64,000 nucleotides of DNA from Clostridium sp. CAG:609 (GTDB taxonomy: Bacteria; Bacillota_I; Bacilli_A; RF39; UBA660): positions 28,310 through 92,309 of the forward strand of contig FR903525.1 of NCBI GenBank assembly GCA_000438075.1, written 5' to 3'. Positions 11,075 to 18,214 of this stretch are shown here, in pieces. The stretch's first letter is position 1, and every line of letters starts with the position of its first letter. The translations under genes and the position numbers were made by a program. The notes below the pieces were generated by a model that searched no databases, was not told the origin of the DNA, and worked only from the letters and a program-made list of their open reading frames with translations.

Positions 11075-11607
11075 TGTTCCACGTGAAACATGTCTTTTAT
11101 TTTGGAATACTTTATAACACTATGTTTCACATGGATATTCTAGTTGGTTATCTTATTAACAATATTTTTTATTATTGTATTGTTTCACGTGAAACAATAC
11201 AATTGTTGTTACATTATTTTATAATACTTTTTTATCTTTAATAGTAGGTAATGATGTTTCACGTGAAACATCGTCAGATATTTAAATTAATTATTGTTTA
11301 TTTTCTTATTATTCTTATATTATTATGTAATAGACTATATGTTTCACGTGAAACATTGTTAATAAAATGTTATTTTATATTAATAAATAATCTAAATAAA
11401 TTATAATTGATTTCAAAATGCTATGTTTCACGTGAAACATTGTTGATAATATGTTATTTTTTATTAATGAATAATCTAAATAACCTATAATTGATTCCAA
11501 AATGCTATGTTCCACGTGAAACATTGTTGATAGTTTGTTACTTTATATTAATGAATAATTTAAATAACCTATAATTGATTTTAAAAAGTTATGTTTCACG
11601 TGAAACA
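11075..11607. promoter_or_regulatory. parS: parS centromere cluster (seven ParB-binding sites)
   Basis: Seven 16-bp sites match the bacterial parS consensus. Five are the perfect palindrome TGTTTCACGTGAAACA (11181, 11255, 11340, 11424, 11592) and two are TGTTCCACGTGAAACA (11075, 11508). A degenerate copy with one intact half starts at 11123. ParB (Spo0J) binds these sites, spreads, and loads condensin for origin segregation. The region between gyrA and the SRP RNA gene (about 1 kb) has no credible gene. No parA or parB lies in the window. Site-to-site distances are 106, 74, 85, 84, 84 and 84 bp. Confidence 0.9.
11340..11607. repeat. 84-bp tandem repeat carrying parS in each unit
   Basis: Three full units (11340-11423, 11424-11507, 11508-11591) and the parS part of a fourth follow one another. 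Each starts with a parS palindrome and continues with a nearly identical AT-rich arm containing ATTAAT-x-AATAATCTAAATAA and TATAATTGATT. The period is exactly 84 bp, equal to eight 10.5-bp helical turns, so the ParB sites lie on the same DNA face. Confidence 0.85.
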
Positions 11608-11673
11608 TTATACGTACATATGATTGTGTTTTGTAAAATAAATCTTTCTATAAATATATTTATTTATATCAAA

Positions 11674-11758
11674 AAATATTTCCCGGGAAATATTTAGTTA
11701 ACATAATAATTTCAAAAAAATATAGAAAAATAAAGGAATTATTTCCCGGGAAATAATT
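11674..11758. promoter_or_regulatory. two Noc-binding sites (NBS)
   Basis: Two copies of the palindrome ATTTCCCGGGAAAT lie at 11678-11691 and 11741-11754, each extended to a 22-bp palindrome (11674-11695 and 11737-11758). This is the known binding sequence of Noc, the ParB paralog that blocks division over the nucleoid in Bacillus. The two copies are 63 bp apart (six helical turns) and each is followed by the same GTTAACATAATAAT arm. They directly adjoin the last parS. Confidence 0.85.
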
Positions 11759-11930
11759 GGTTAACATAATAATATTTTGATTTTTTGGAGTTTTATAAAA
11801 AATATTAATATTTAAAATTTGGCTAAGATATGCCTAAAAATATCACTTTGTTTTTAAAAAAATTTGAGTTATCAACACAATTATTTTTTCAATTTCAAAA
11901 CTAAATTATAAATTATTTGCAATATTTCTA

Positions 11931-11959
11931 TTGACTTATGGAGAGTAATTTGTTAATAT
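11931..11959 (+). promoter_or_regulatory. promoter of the SRP RNA gene
   Basis: TTGACT (11931-11936), a 17-base spacer and TAATAT (11954-11959) lie just upstream of the SRP RNA, placing the transcription start at about 11966. Confidence 0.75.
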
Positions 11960-11965
11960 TTAATC

Positions 11966-12036
11966 GTGCAACAAATATGCTGTAACTTGGTCAGGATTGG
12001 AAAATAGCAGCCACATCAGCCTCTGTTTGTGTGCAC
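11966..12036 (+). ncRNA. ffs: signal recognition particle RNA (small bacterial type)
   Basis: The conserved SRP domain IV core is visible as GGTCAGGATTGGAAAATAGCAGCC (11989-12012), matching the GGTCAGG-xx-GGAA-xx-AGCAGCC pattern that binds Ffh. The flanks GTGCA-ACAAA and TTTGT-GTGCAC pair to close the hairpin, and a T run follows as terminator. In Bacillus the same RNA lies between tadA and dnaX; here it lies immediately before tadA. The RNA is short, with no Alu domain visible. Ends are estimated from the promoter and the terminal pairing. Confidence 0.85.
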
Positions 12037-12054
12037 ATTTTTTTTGGAGGAATT

Positions 12055-12480
12055 ATGGAATCAAAATATTTGAAAACATTATTTGAATTATGTGATAAAT
12101 CTTTGAAAACTGATGATATACCAATTGGTGCTATTATTATATATAAGGATAAAGTAATTGGAACTGGTTATAACACTAGAGAAAGAGATGAAAATATACT
12201 TGGTCATGCTGAAGTAAATGCAATACTTGAAGCTCAAAAGATTCTTGGTAATTGGAATCTTTCTGGATCTGTTATGTATGTAACATTAAAACCATGCAGT
12301 ATGTGTAGTGAAATAATTAAGCAATCAAGAATAAGTGAAGTATATTATCTACTGGATAAACCAGAGACTAAGAAAGAATATTTTAAAACAGAATTTAAAA
12401 AAATAAATGATGAAATAAATGAGTTAGATTATGAGATGAAACTTAGTGATTTTTTTAAAAAGCTAAGGGACAAAAAATAG
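12055..12480 (+). CDS. tadA: tRNA-specific adenosine deaminase TadA
   Basis: TadA converts the wobble adenosine of tRNA-Arg(ACG) to inosine. The 141-residue protein has the zinc-dependent deaminase motif GHAEVNAI (His and catalytic Glu) and the downstream PCSMC pair of zinc cysteines. The ATG at 12055 is chosen because GGAGG sits at 12046-12050; an in-frame GTG at 12031 falls in the SRP RNA 3' end. The neighbours (SRP RNA before, dnaX after) match Bacillus order. Confidence 0.93.
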   Translation: MESKYLKTLFELCDKSLKTDDIPIGAIIIYKDKVIGTGYNTRERDENILGHAEVNAILEAQKILGNWNLSGSVMYVTLKPCSMCSEIIKQSRISEVYYLLDKPETKKEYFKTEFKKINDEINELDYEMKLSDFFKKLRDKK

Positions 12481-12548
12481 GTAGAAAGAACACGGAATTA
12501 GTTTGTGTTTTTTTGTTGGGTTTTTATAAAAAAATTTAACTTAAAGTC

Positions 12549-12577
12549 GTGACTTTTTAAGCAAAATTTGATACACT
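12549..12577 (+). promoter_or_regulatory. candidate dnaX promoter
   Basis: GTGACT (12549-12554), 17 bases, then TACACT (12572-12577) precede dnaX. The -35 is a weak match. A partial palindrome AAAGTC-GT-GACTTT overlaps it. Confidence 0.4.
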
Positions 12578-12597
12578 ATTTGTAGGAGGTTTTTTAC

Positions 12598-14175
12598 ATG
12601 AATTATAAAGTATTATATAGAAAATATAGACCAGATAGTTTTGATAGTTTAATAGGACAAAAACATATAGTAGAAATACTTAAGAATTCTATTAAAGAAA
12701 ATAGATTAGCACATGCATATTTATTCTCTGGACCTAGAGGAACTGGAAAAACATCAACTGCTAGAATTTTGGCAAAAGCGATTAATTGTCGTAATAATAA
12801 ATCGGGGTTTGCATGTGGGGAATGTGATAGTTGCTTAACTTTTAATGGAAATCCTGATATTATTGAAATAGATGCCGCTTCAAATAATGGTGTTGATGAA
12901 ATCAGAGAACTTATAAATAACGTTAAAATTATGCCAACATCTTTGAAATATAAAGTATATATTATAGATGAAGTTCATATGCTTAGTGCAAGTGCGTTTA
13001 ATGCTTTATTATTAACACTTGAAGAACCACCTGAACATGTAGTGTTTATACTTGCTACAACTAATTTGGAAAGTGTTCCAATTACAATAGTTTCTAGATG
13101 TCAAAGATTTGAGTTTCATAGAATAACTGAAGATGATATCGTAGATAGATTAAAATATGTTTGTGATTCTGAAGGAATAAAATATGAAGAAGATGGACTT
13201 AGAGAAATAGCAATACTTGCTGATGGAGGACTTAGAGATGCTTTAAGTATACTAGATCAATTATCTAAGAATGAAGAAGTTATTACAAATACTTTAGTTT
13301 CTAATGAAATAGGTAGTATTTCTAATAAAAAAATTGATGAACTAATTAATTATTTAGATCATAATGATATAGATAATATTGAAGCTATATTTAATGAAGT
13401 TGAAAGTACTAGTTTAAATTATAAAGTATTTATTAAGAAGATGATTGCTTCATTAAGTAGTGTTGGTGTTAAAATATTGGGAAACCCAGATGACTATAGG
13501 TTATCATATGATGATGTTAAAAATTTAGTTATGGAATTAAATGATGTAATTATGAAAATAAATGTAAGTATAAGTCCATATTTGCTTATTAAAATGATTG
13601 TGTTAAATTATGTTGAAGTAACTAAAAAAGTGGTTGTTCCAAAACTTGAAAAAAAAGAAATTGTTGAAGCTATCAAACCAAGCTTGAAACAGGAAAAAAC
13701 TGAAGTAAATTTTGCAAAAAAAATTGAAGAAGATACAACCAATATTGATATAAGAATTAATAATTGTTTTGTTAATGCATCAAAGAATTATTTAATAAAG
13801 TTAAAAGAGTTATGGATTGATTTTGTTAGTAATATAGAAGATGCATTAGTTAAAGGGATAGTAACTGATACATTAGTAGTTACAGCATCTGATACATATG
13901 CAATTGTTGAAGTTACAATACCTCATAAAGATAGAGAAATTAATAATAAATTAAATGATATTGAAGATTTATTTAATAAATATAATAATACGAAGTATAA
14001 GTTAGTATTTATTGATACTGATAAATGGAATAAAGAAAAAACTTCATATATAACTAATATAAAGAATGGTTATAAATATACTTATAAAGATGAAGTTAAA
14101 TTAGATAATAAAGATGAAATTAATATGTCTGAATTAAAGGATATATTTGATATAGATAAAATAGAAGTTGAATAA
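12598..14175 (+). CDS. dnaX: DNA polymerase III subunits gamma/tau
   Basis: DnaX is the clamp-loader ATPase that opens the sliding clamp and holds the polymerase cores together. The 525-residue protein has Walker A GPRGTGKTS near residue 45, a four-cysteine zinc module (CRNNKSGFACGECDSC), Walker B IIDEVHMLS, the SRC motif VSRCQRFEF and a long lysine-rich C-terminal tau-like region. SD AGGAGG before the ATG. It starts a tight operon with ybaB and recR, as in Bacillus. Confidence 0.96.
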   Translation: MNYKVLYRKYRPDSFDSLIGQKHIVEILKNSIKENRLAHAYLFSGPRGTGKTSTARILAKAINCRNNKSGFACGECDSCLTFNGNPDIIEIDAASNNGVDEIRELINNVKIMPTSLKYKVYIIDEVHMLSASAFNALLLTLEEPPEHVVFILATTNLESVPITIVSRCQRFEFHRITEDDIVDRLKYVCDSEGIKYEEDGLREIAILADGGLRDALSILDQLSKNEEVITNTLVSNEIGSISNKKIDELINYLDHNDIDNIEAIFNEVESTSLNYKVFIKKMIASLSSVGVKILGNPDDYRLSYDDVKNLVMELNDVIMKINVSISPYLLIKMIVLNYVEVTKKVVVPKLEKKEIVEAIKPSLKQEKTEVNFAKKIEEDTTNIDIRINNCFVNASKNYLIKLKELWIDFVSNIEDALVKGIVTDTLVVTASDTYAIVEVTIPHKDREINNKLNDIEDLFNKYNNTKYKLVFIDTDKWNKEKTSYITNIKNGYKYTYKDEVKLDNKDEINMSELKDIFDIDKIEVE

Positions 14176-14196
14176 AAGAAAGAAGGAAAAAAATTT

Positions 14197-14493
14197 ATGA
14201 ATATGCAACAAATTATGCAACAAGCACAAAGAATGCAAAGGGATATTACAAAGAAAAAGAATGAAATTGATTCAATGAGTTTTACTGGTAACTCTGAATG
14301 GGTTGAAATAGTATTTAATGGAAAAAGAGAAATACAATCATTTAAGATACTTAAAAGTGGAGTAATTGATGAAGAAGATAAAGAAATATTAGAAGATATG
14401 ATTATGCTTGCTATAAAAGATGCTTTTGCTAAGATTGATAAAGAAACTGAAAATAAATTAGGTCAATATTCATCAATGAGTGGGTTGTTCTAA
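14197..14493 (+). CDS. YbaB/EbfC family nucleoid-associated protein
   Basis: This 98-residue protein has the MNMQQIMQQAQRMQRDI opening and the central VEIVFNGKREIQSFKI beta region of the YbaB/EbfC family, small dimeric DNA-binding proteins of uncertain role often encoded between dnaX and recR. The SD AAAGAAGGAAAAA precedes the ATG. Gene order dnaX-ybaB-recR is the conserved one, supporting the call. Confidence 0.93.
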   Translation: MNMQQIMQQAQRMQRDITKKKNEIDSMSFTGNSEWVEIVFNGKREIQSFKILKSGVIDEEDKEILEDMIMLAIKDAFAKIDKETENKLGQYSSMSGLF

Positions 14494-14494
14494 A

Positions 14495-15094
14495 ATGATT
14501 TATCCTGAATCATTAGAAAAACTTATTAACTATTATAAAAAATTACCTGGAATTGGCGAAAAAAATGCTGAAAGATTAGCACTTGCAACATTAAATTTTA
14601 AAGAAGATGATATAGATAAATTTGCAAGTGCTATAGAAGATACTAAAAAGATACATAAATGTAGTATTTGTGGTCATTTGACAGAGTATGATATATGTAA
14701 TATATGTGCTGATGAATCTAGAAATAAAAATGAAATATGTGTTATTGAAGATTATAAAAGTGTTTTTTCTTTCGAAAAGGCAGGTAATTATAATGGGGTA
14801 TATCATGTTTTAAATGGTTTAATTAGTCCGGCGGATAATATTGGCCCAGATAATATAAATTTAGCAAGTTTAGTTAAAAGAGTTGAATCACTAGAAAATC
14901 CTGAGTTGATACTAGCGTTAAAATCCACAGTTGAAGGTGAAACAACAACATTATATATTAAAAAAATATTTGAAAAAAAGAATGTATTAATATCAAGGCT
15001 TTCTTATGGAATACCAATGGGTGCTGAAATAGATTATTTAGATATAATGACGTTAGATAGAGCCCTTGAAGATAGAAAAAAAATAAGTGATTAA
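14495..15094 (+). CDS. recR: recombination protein RecR
   Basis: RecR works with RecF and RecO to load RecA. The 199-residue protein has the N-terminal helix-hairpin-helix (LPGIGEKNAERLAL), the four-cysteine zinc finger CSICGHLTEYDICNIC, and a TOPRIM domain with CVIEDYKSVFSFEKAG and the GVYHVLNGLISP segment. The ATG at 14495 starts one base after the ybaB stop; an in-frame GTG at 14480 would overlap ybaB. Length is normal for the family. Confidence 0.95.
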   Translation: MIYPESLEKLINYYKKLPGIGEKNAERLALATLNFKEDDIDKFASAIEDTKKIHKCSICGHLTEYDICNICADESRNKNEICVIEDYKSVFSFEKAGNYNGVYHVLNGLISPADNIGPDNINLASLVKRVESLENPELILALKSTVEGETTTLYIKKIFEKKNVLISRLSYGIPMGAEIDYLDIMTLDRALEDRKKISD

Positions 15095-15130
15095 TTATTA
15101 AATTTAACATATAATTTAATGGTGATTAGT

Positions 15131-15313
15131 ATGAAAAAAATATTTTTAATAATTAAGAGAATTGTACTAGCTATAAGCTTTATTTATGCTTTTGATTTGT
15201 TAGTTACTGGTTTAAAAATATTTATTCCCATTAATATAGTTACAGTAAGTGTTGTTGCAAGTTTAGGTATGAGTGGAATGCTTGCTTTAATTGCAATATA
15301 TTACATACTTTAG
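15131..15313 (+). CDS. bofA: BofA-like pro-sigma-K processing regulator
   Basis: The 60-residue protein is small and hydrophobic, with two membrane segments. Its second half, IPINIVTVSVVASLGMSGMLALI, matches the BofA pattern (IPINLVT-xx-V-x-xLG-x-PG). BofA is an integral membrane inhibitor that holds the SpoIVFB protease inactive until sigma-K activation in the mother cell. The location between recR and holB is where bofA lies in Bacillus. I chose the ATG at 15131 preceded by GGTGATT rather than the ATG at 15119. Confidence 0.8.
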   Translation: MKKIFLIIKRIVLAISFIYAFDLLVTGLKIFIPINIVTVSVVASLGMSGMLALIAIYYIL

Positions 15314-15322
15314 GAGGTTTAA

Positions 15323-16192
15323 GTGGAAGCAAAAGAATTAGAAAAGTTAGTAAAATATTATCATGAGAATAAGATATCTCATGCTTATTTAATTGAAACA
15401 AATAATATAGATAAATGCTTCTTAGATTTAAAATGTGTTGTTAAGCAAATTTTTTGTAGTGGAACTTATAAAGAAAATTGTAATGAATGTAATATATGTA
15501 GTTTAGTTGACCAAGAATTTCTTCCATCATTTGTAGTAATTGAACCAGATGGAGCAACAATAAAAAAGGAACAGGTACTAGAACTTAAAAAGAATTTTAG
15601 TACGATGCCAATTTACACAAAAGATAATATATATATAATTAAGCATGCTGAGAAGTTAAATGGTGCTTCTGCGAATACAATGTTGAAGTTTTTGGAAGAA
15701 CCAGAGCCTCATATACTAGGTTTTTTCATTACTGATAATATAAATAATGTAATATCTACGGTAAGAAGTAGATGTGAAGCATTAAAGGTTTATTATGATG
15801 TACATGAATTAGATATTAATTCACTATTAAGTGGTGTTTATAATGATAAATTAAATGTAGTAATAGATTATTTAGTTAAATTAGAGGTAGAAAAAAATTA
15901 TTTAATAATGTATAATAAAGATGTAATTTTAAATAGTTTTAAAGAAAGGGAAGATATTAAGATTTGTTTTAAAATTATGCTTATTATTTATGAAGAATTA
16001 TTAAAGAAAATAATGGAGTTAGAAAATAATTTTAATTTTGATAAATTAAGTAAGTTGGAAAGTCTTAGTTATAAGGGAGTAACAAGAAGAATTAATTTGA
16101 TAATTAAGTTTATAGATGATATAAGTTGTAATGCAAATATAGATTTATTGTTAGATAAGTTTGTTATAGAATTGGGTGATAGTATTGAATAA
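15323..16192 (+). CDS. holB: DNA polymerase III subunit delta'
   Basis: HolB is the stator of the clamp loader. The 289-residue protein shows the degenerate AAA+ fold of delta': a cysteine cluster C-x6-C-xx-C-xx-C near residues 46-60, IKHAEKLNGASANTMLKFLEEPEPH (sensor/SRC region) and STVRSRCEALKVY. It lacks a functional Walker A, as is normal for this subunit. The start is a GTG with a perfect AGGAGG 5 bases upstream. It overlaps ricT at the 3' end. Confidence 0.92.
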   Translation: MEAKELEKLVKYYHENKISHAYLIETNNIDKCFLDLKCVVKQIFCSGTYKENCNECNICSLVDQEFLPSFVVIEPDGATIKKEQVLELKKNFSTMPIYTKDNIYIIKHAEKLNGASANTMLKFLEEPEPHILGFFITDNINNVISTVRSRCEALKVYYDVHELDINSLLSGVYNDKLNVVIDYLVKLEVEKNYLIMYNKDVILNSFKEREDIKICFKIMLIIYEELLKKIMELENNFNFDKLSKLESLSYKGVTRRINLIIKFIDDISCNANIDLLLDKFVIELGDSIE

Positions 16193-16958
16193 TGTATATG
16201 GTGTTATATTTAATGAATTAGAAAAAAAGTTTTATTATGTATTTAATGGAAAACTTAGTGTTGGTGATTATGTAATTGTTAATACTGATAGAGGAGAACA
16301 ATTAGTTAAAGTTGTGGATATAATTACTAAAGATGATATAAGTGAATATGAAAGTATTGAAAGAATTGCAAATGAAAGTGAATATAATGCATATTTAGAA
16401 AATTTAAAAGATAGTCAGAAAGCTTTGAAAAAGTGTAAAGAATTTGCTAAAGAATTAGAACTTGATATGAATGTAGTTAGTTCACAATTTAATTTAGATA
16501 GAAGTCAATTGTTATTTAATTTTACCGCGGATGGAAGAGTTGATTTTAGAGAACTTGCTAAGAGACTTGCTGCAATATATCATACTAGAATAGAACTTCG
16601 TCAGATTGGGGCTCGTGATAAAGCTAAAGAAATTGGTGGTATTGGTGTTTGTGGCGGAGAATTGTGTTGTTTAAGATTCTTAAAAAAGATTGATACAATA
16701 AGTATGAATATGGCTAAAAATCAAAATTTAGCATTAAATCCAAGTAAAATAAATGGTGCTTGTGGAAGATTATTATGTTGTTTAGCATATGAAGATAGTA
16801 CATACTTAGAACAAGCTAAGAAATTACCTAAAGTTGGTGATAAAATTATGACTTTAGATGGTGAGGCTCAAGTTGTAAGTGTTGATATAATTAATTCAAA
16901 AGGTAAAATACTATTAAATGGAGAAAAAGTAGATTATGAATTTACTTGTAAAGAATGA
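16185..16958 (+). CDS. ricT: PSP1-domain protein RicT (YaaT)
   Basis: RicT is part of the Y-complex (RicA, RicF, RicT) that binds an iron-sulfur cluster and, in Bacillus, promotes mRNA maturation by RNase Y and stimulates sporulation and competence. The 257-residue protein has the conserved double motif GVCGGELCCLRFL and GACGRLLCCLAYE, whose cysteines bind the cluster, and the RQIGARDKAKEIGGIG segment. I favour the TTG at 16185 with SD GGGTGAT; an in-frame GTG at 16176 is possible. It overlaps holB by 8 bases. Confidence 0.9.
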   Translation: MNNVYGVIFNELEKKFYYVFNGKLSVGDYVIVNTDRGEQLVKVVDIITKDDISEYESIERIANESEYNAYLENLKDSQKALKKCKEFAKELELDMNVVSSQFNLDRSQLLFNFTADGRVDFRELAKRLAAIYHTRIELRQIGARDKAKEIGGIGVCGGELCCLRFLKKIDTISMNMAKNQNLALNPSKINGACGRLLCCLAYEDSTYLEQAKKLPKVGDKIMTLDGEAQVVSVDIINSKGKILLNGEKVDYEFTCKE

Positions 16959-17652
16959 TTTATTTGATTATAAAAATAGATATATAATGCAGTTTGAAAA
17001 TGCATTTAAGTTTTCATTAGATTCACTACTTTTAGCTGAGTTTGTAAGTGTAAAAAAAACAGATAAAAATATACTTGATATGTGTACTGGTAATGCTCCG
17101 GTGCCTTTGATATTAAGTTTAAAAACTAACTCTTTTATAACAGGTTTTGAAATACAAAAAGATATTGCATATTTAGCAAGTGAATCTGTTAAAATAAATA
17201 ATATAGAAAATATTAAAATAATAAATGATGATATTAAGAATATTGATAAGTATTTTAATAAAAATTATTTTGATATAATAACATGTAATCCACCATATTT
17301 TAATACACTAGATAATGGTTATAAAAATAAAAATGATTATTTAACTATTGCTAGACATGAAGTTATGATTAATTTAGAAGATATATTTAAAATAGCATAT
17401 AATTATTTGAAAAATAATGGGGTATTTTATTTAGTGCATAGATCTAATAGATTAGATGATATAATGTTTTATGCAAAACATTATAGATTAAATGTTAAAA
17501 TGTTACAGTTTATAAGTACTAAAAGTGATGGTGAATTAAATACAATACTTGTTAAATGTGTTAAAAATAGTAAGAGTGGAGTAAGGGTGTTAAAACCAAT
17601 ATGTGTTGATAACTTAGATACTTATCAACATTTATTTGAAGGGAAGTGTTAG
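16936..17652 (+). CDS. tRNA1(Val) N6-adenine methyltransferase family protein (YabB-like)
   Basis: This 238-residue protein has the SAM-binding motif DMCTGNAPVPLIL near residue 49 and the catalytic NPPYF motif of N6-adenine methyltransferases, with the opening pattern QFENAFKFSLDSLLLAEFV found in TrmN6/YfiC proteins, which methylate A37 of tRNA-Val. It overlaps ricT by 23 bases; in Bacillus yabB likewise follows yaaT and yabA. The yabA and rsmI genes of that cluster are missing here. Confidence 0.88.
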   Translation: MNLLVKNDLFDYKNRYIMQFENAFKFSLDSLLLAEFVSVKKTDKNILDMCTGNAPVPLILSLKTNSFITGFEIQKDIAYLASESVKINNIENIKIINDDIKNIDKYFNKNYFDIITCNPPYFNTLDNGYKNKNDYLTIARHEVMINLEDIFKIAYNYLKNNGVFYLVHRSNRLDDIMFYAKHYRLNVKMLQFISTKSDGELNTILVKCVKNSKSGVRVLKPICVDNLDTYQHLFEGKC

Positions 17653-17653
17653 A

Positions 17654-18214
17654 ATGAAACTAGTTGTAGGATTAGGTAATCCAGGTAAAGAATATGATAA
17701 AACTAGACATAATATAGGTTTTATGGTTATTGATAATTATTTAGGTAGTGTTAATTGGTCAACTAAGTTTAATGGAATGTATAATGAGAAAATCATTAAT
17801 GGAGAAAAAGTTATATTTGTAAAACCTCAGACTTATATGAATAATTCCGGTTTATGTGTTGGTGAATTTGTTAGATATTATAATATAGATTATAAAAATA
17901 TATTAATCATTCAAGATGATTTAGATGAGAGTGTTGGAAAATATAAATTAAAGTTACATTCATCAAGTGGTGGTCATAATGGTATTAAGTCAATTATTTC
18001 ATCACTTAATTCTCAAGATTTTCCAAGATTAAAAATAGGTATTGGAAGTGTTAAAAAAGATGAAGTAGTAAATTATGTCTTAGGTAAATTTAGTAAGAAT
18101 GAGCTTAGTATAATCGAAGATGAATATAATAATTTTAATGATATAATTGATTCATTTATTAACCAAGGTATTGATAAAACAATGAATTGTTATAATAGTA
18201 AAAGGAATGAATAA
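17654..18214 (+). CDS. pth: peptidyl-tRNA hydrolase
   Basis: Pth releases tRNA from peptidyl-tRNAs that drop off the ribosome. The 186-residue protein shows the signature GLGNPGKEYDKTRHNIGF (with the catalytic His), KPQTYMNNSG and DDLDESVGKYKLKLHSSSGGHNGIKSI. The ATG at 17654 follows GAAGGGAAG; a frame extension to 17636 would lie inside the previous gene. The stop overlaps the mfd start by one base (TAATG). Confidence 0.96.
   Translation: MKLVVGLGNPGKEYDKTRHNIGFMVIDNYLGSVNWSTKFNGMYNEKIINGEKVIFVKPQTYMNNSGLCVGEFVRYYNIDYKNILIIQDDLDESVGKYKLKLHSSSGGHNGIKSIISSLNSQDFPRLKIGIGSVKKDEVVNYVLGKFSKNELSIIEDEYNNFNDIIDSFINQGIDKTMNCYNSKRNE

Noticed and set aside
11026..11241. 71-codon open frame across the first parS sites
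   Set aside because: Low-complexity translation without SD; it runs through the parS palindromes and is best explained as chance.
11340..11607. 84-bp repeats as a CRISPR array or minisatellite
   Set aside because: Units are nearly identical along their full length and each contains a parS site, so it is a centromere repeat.
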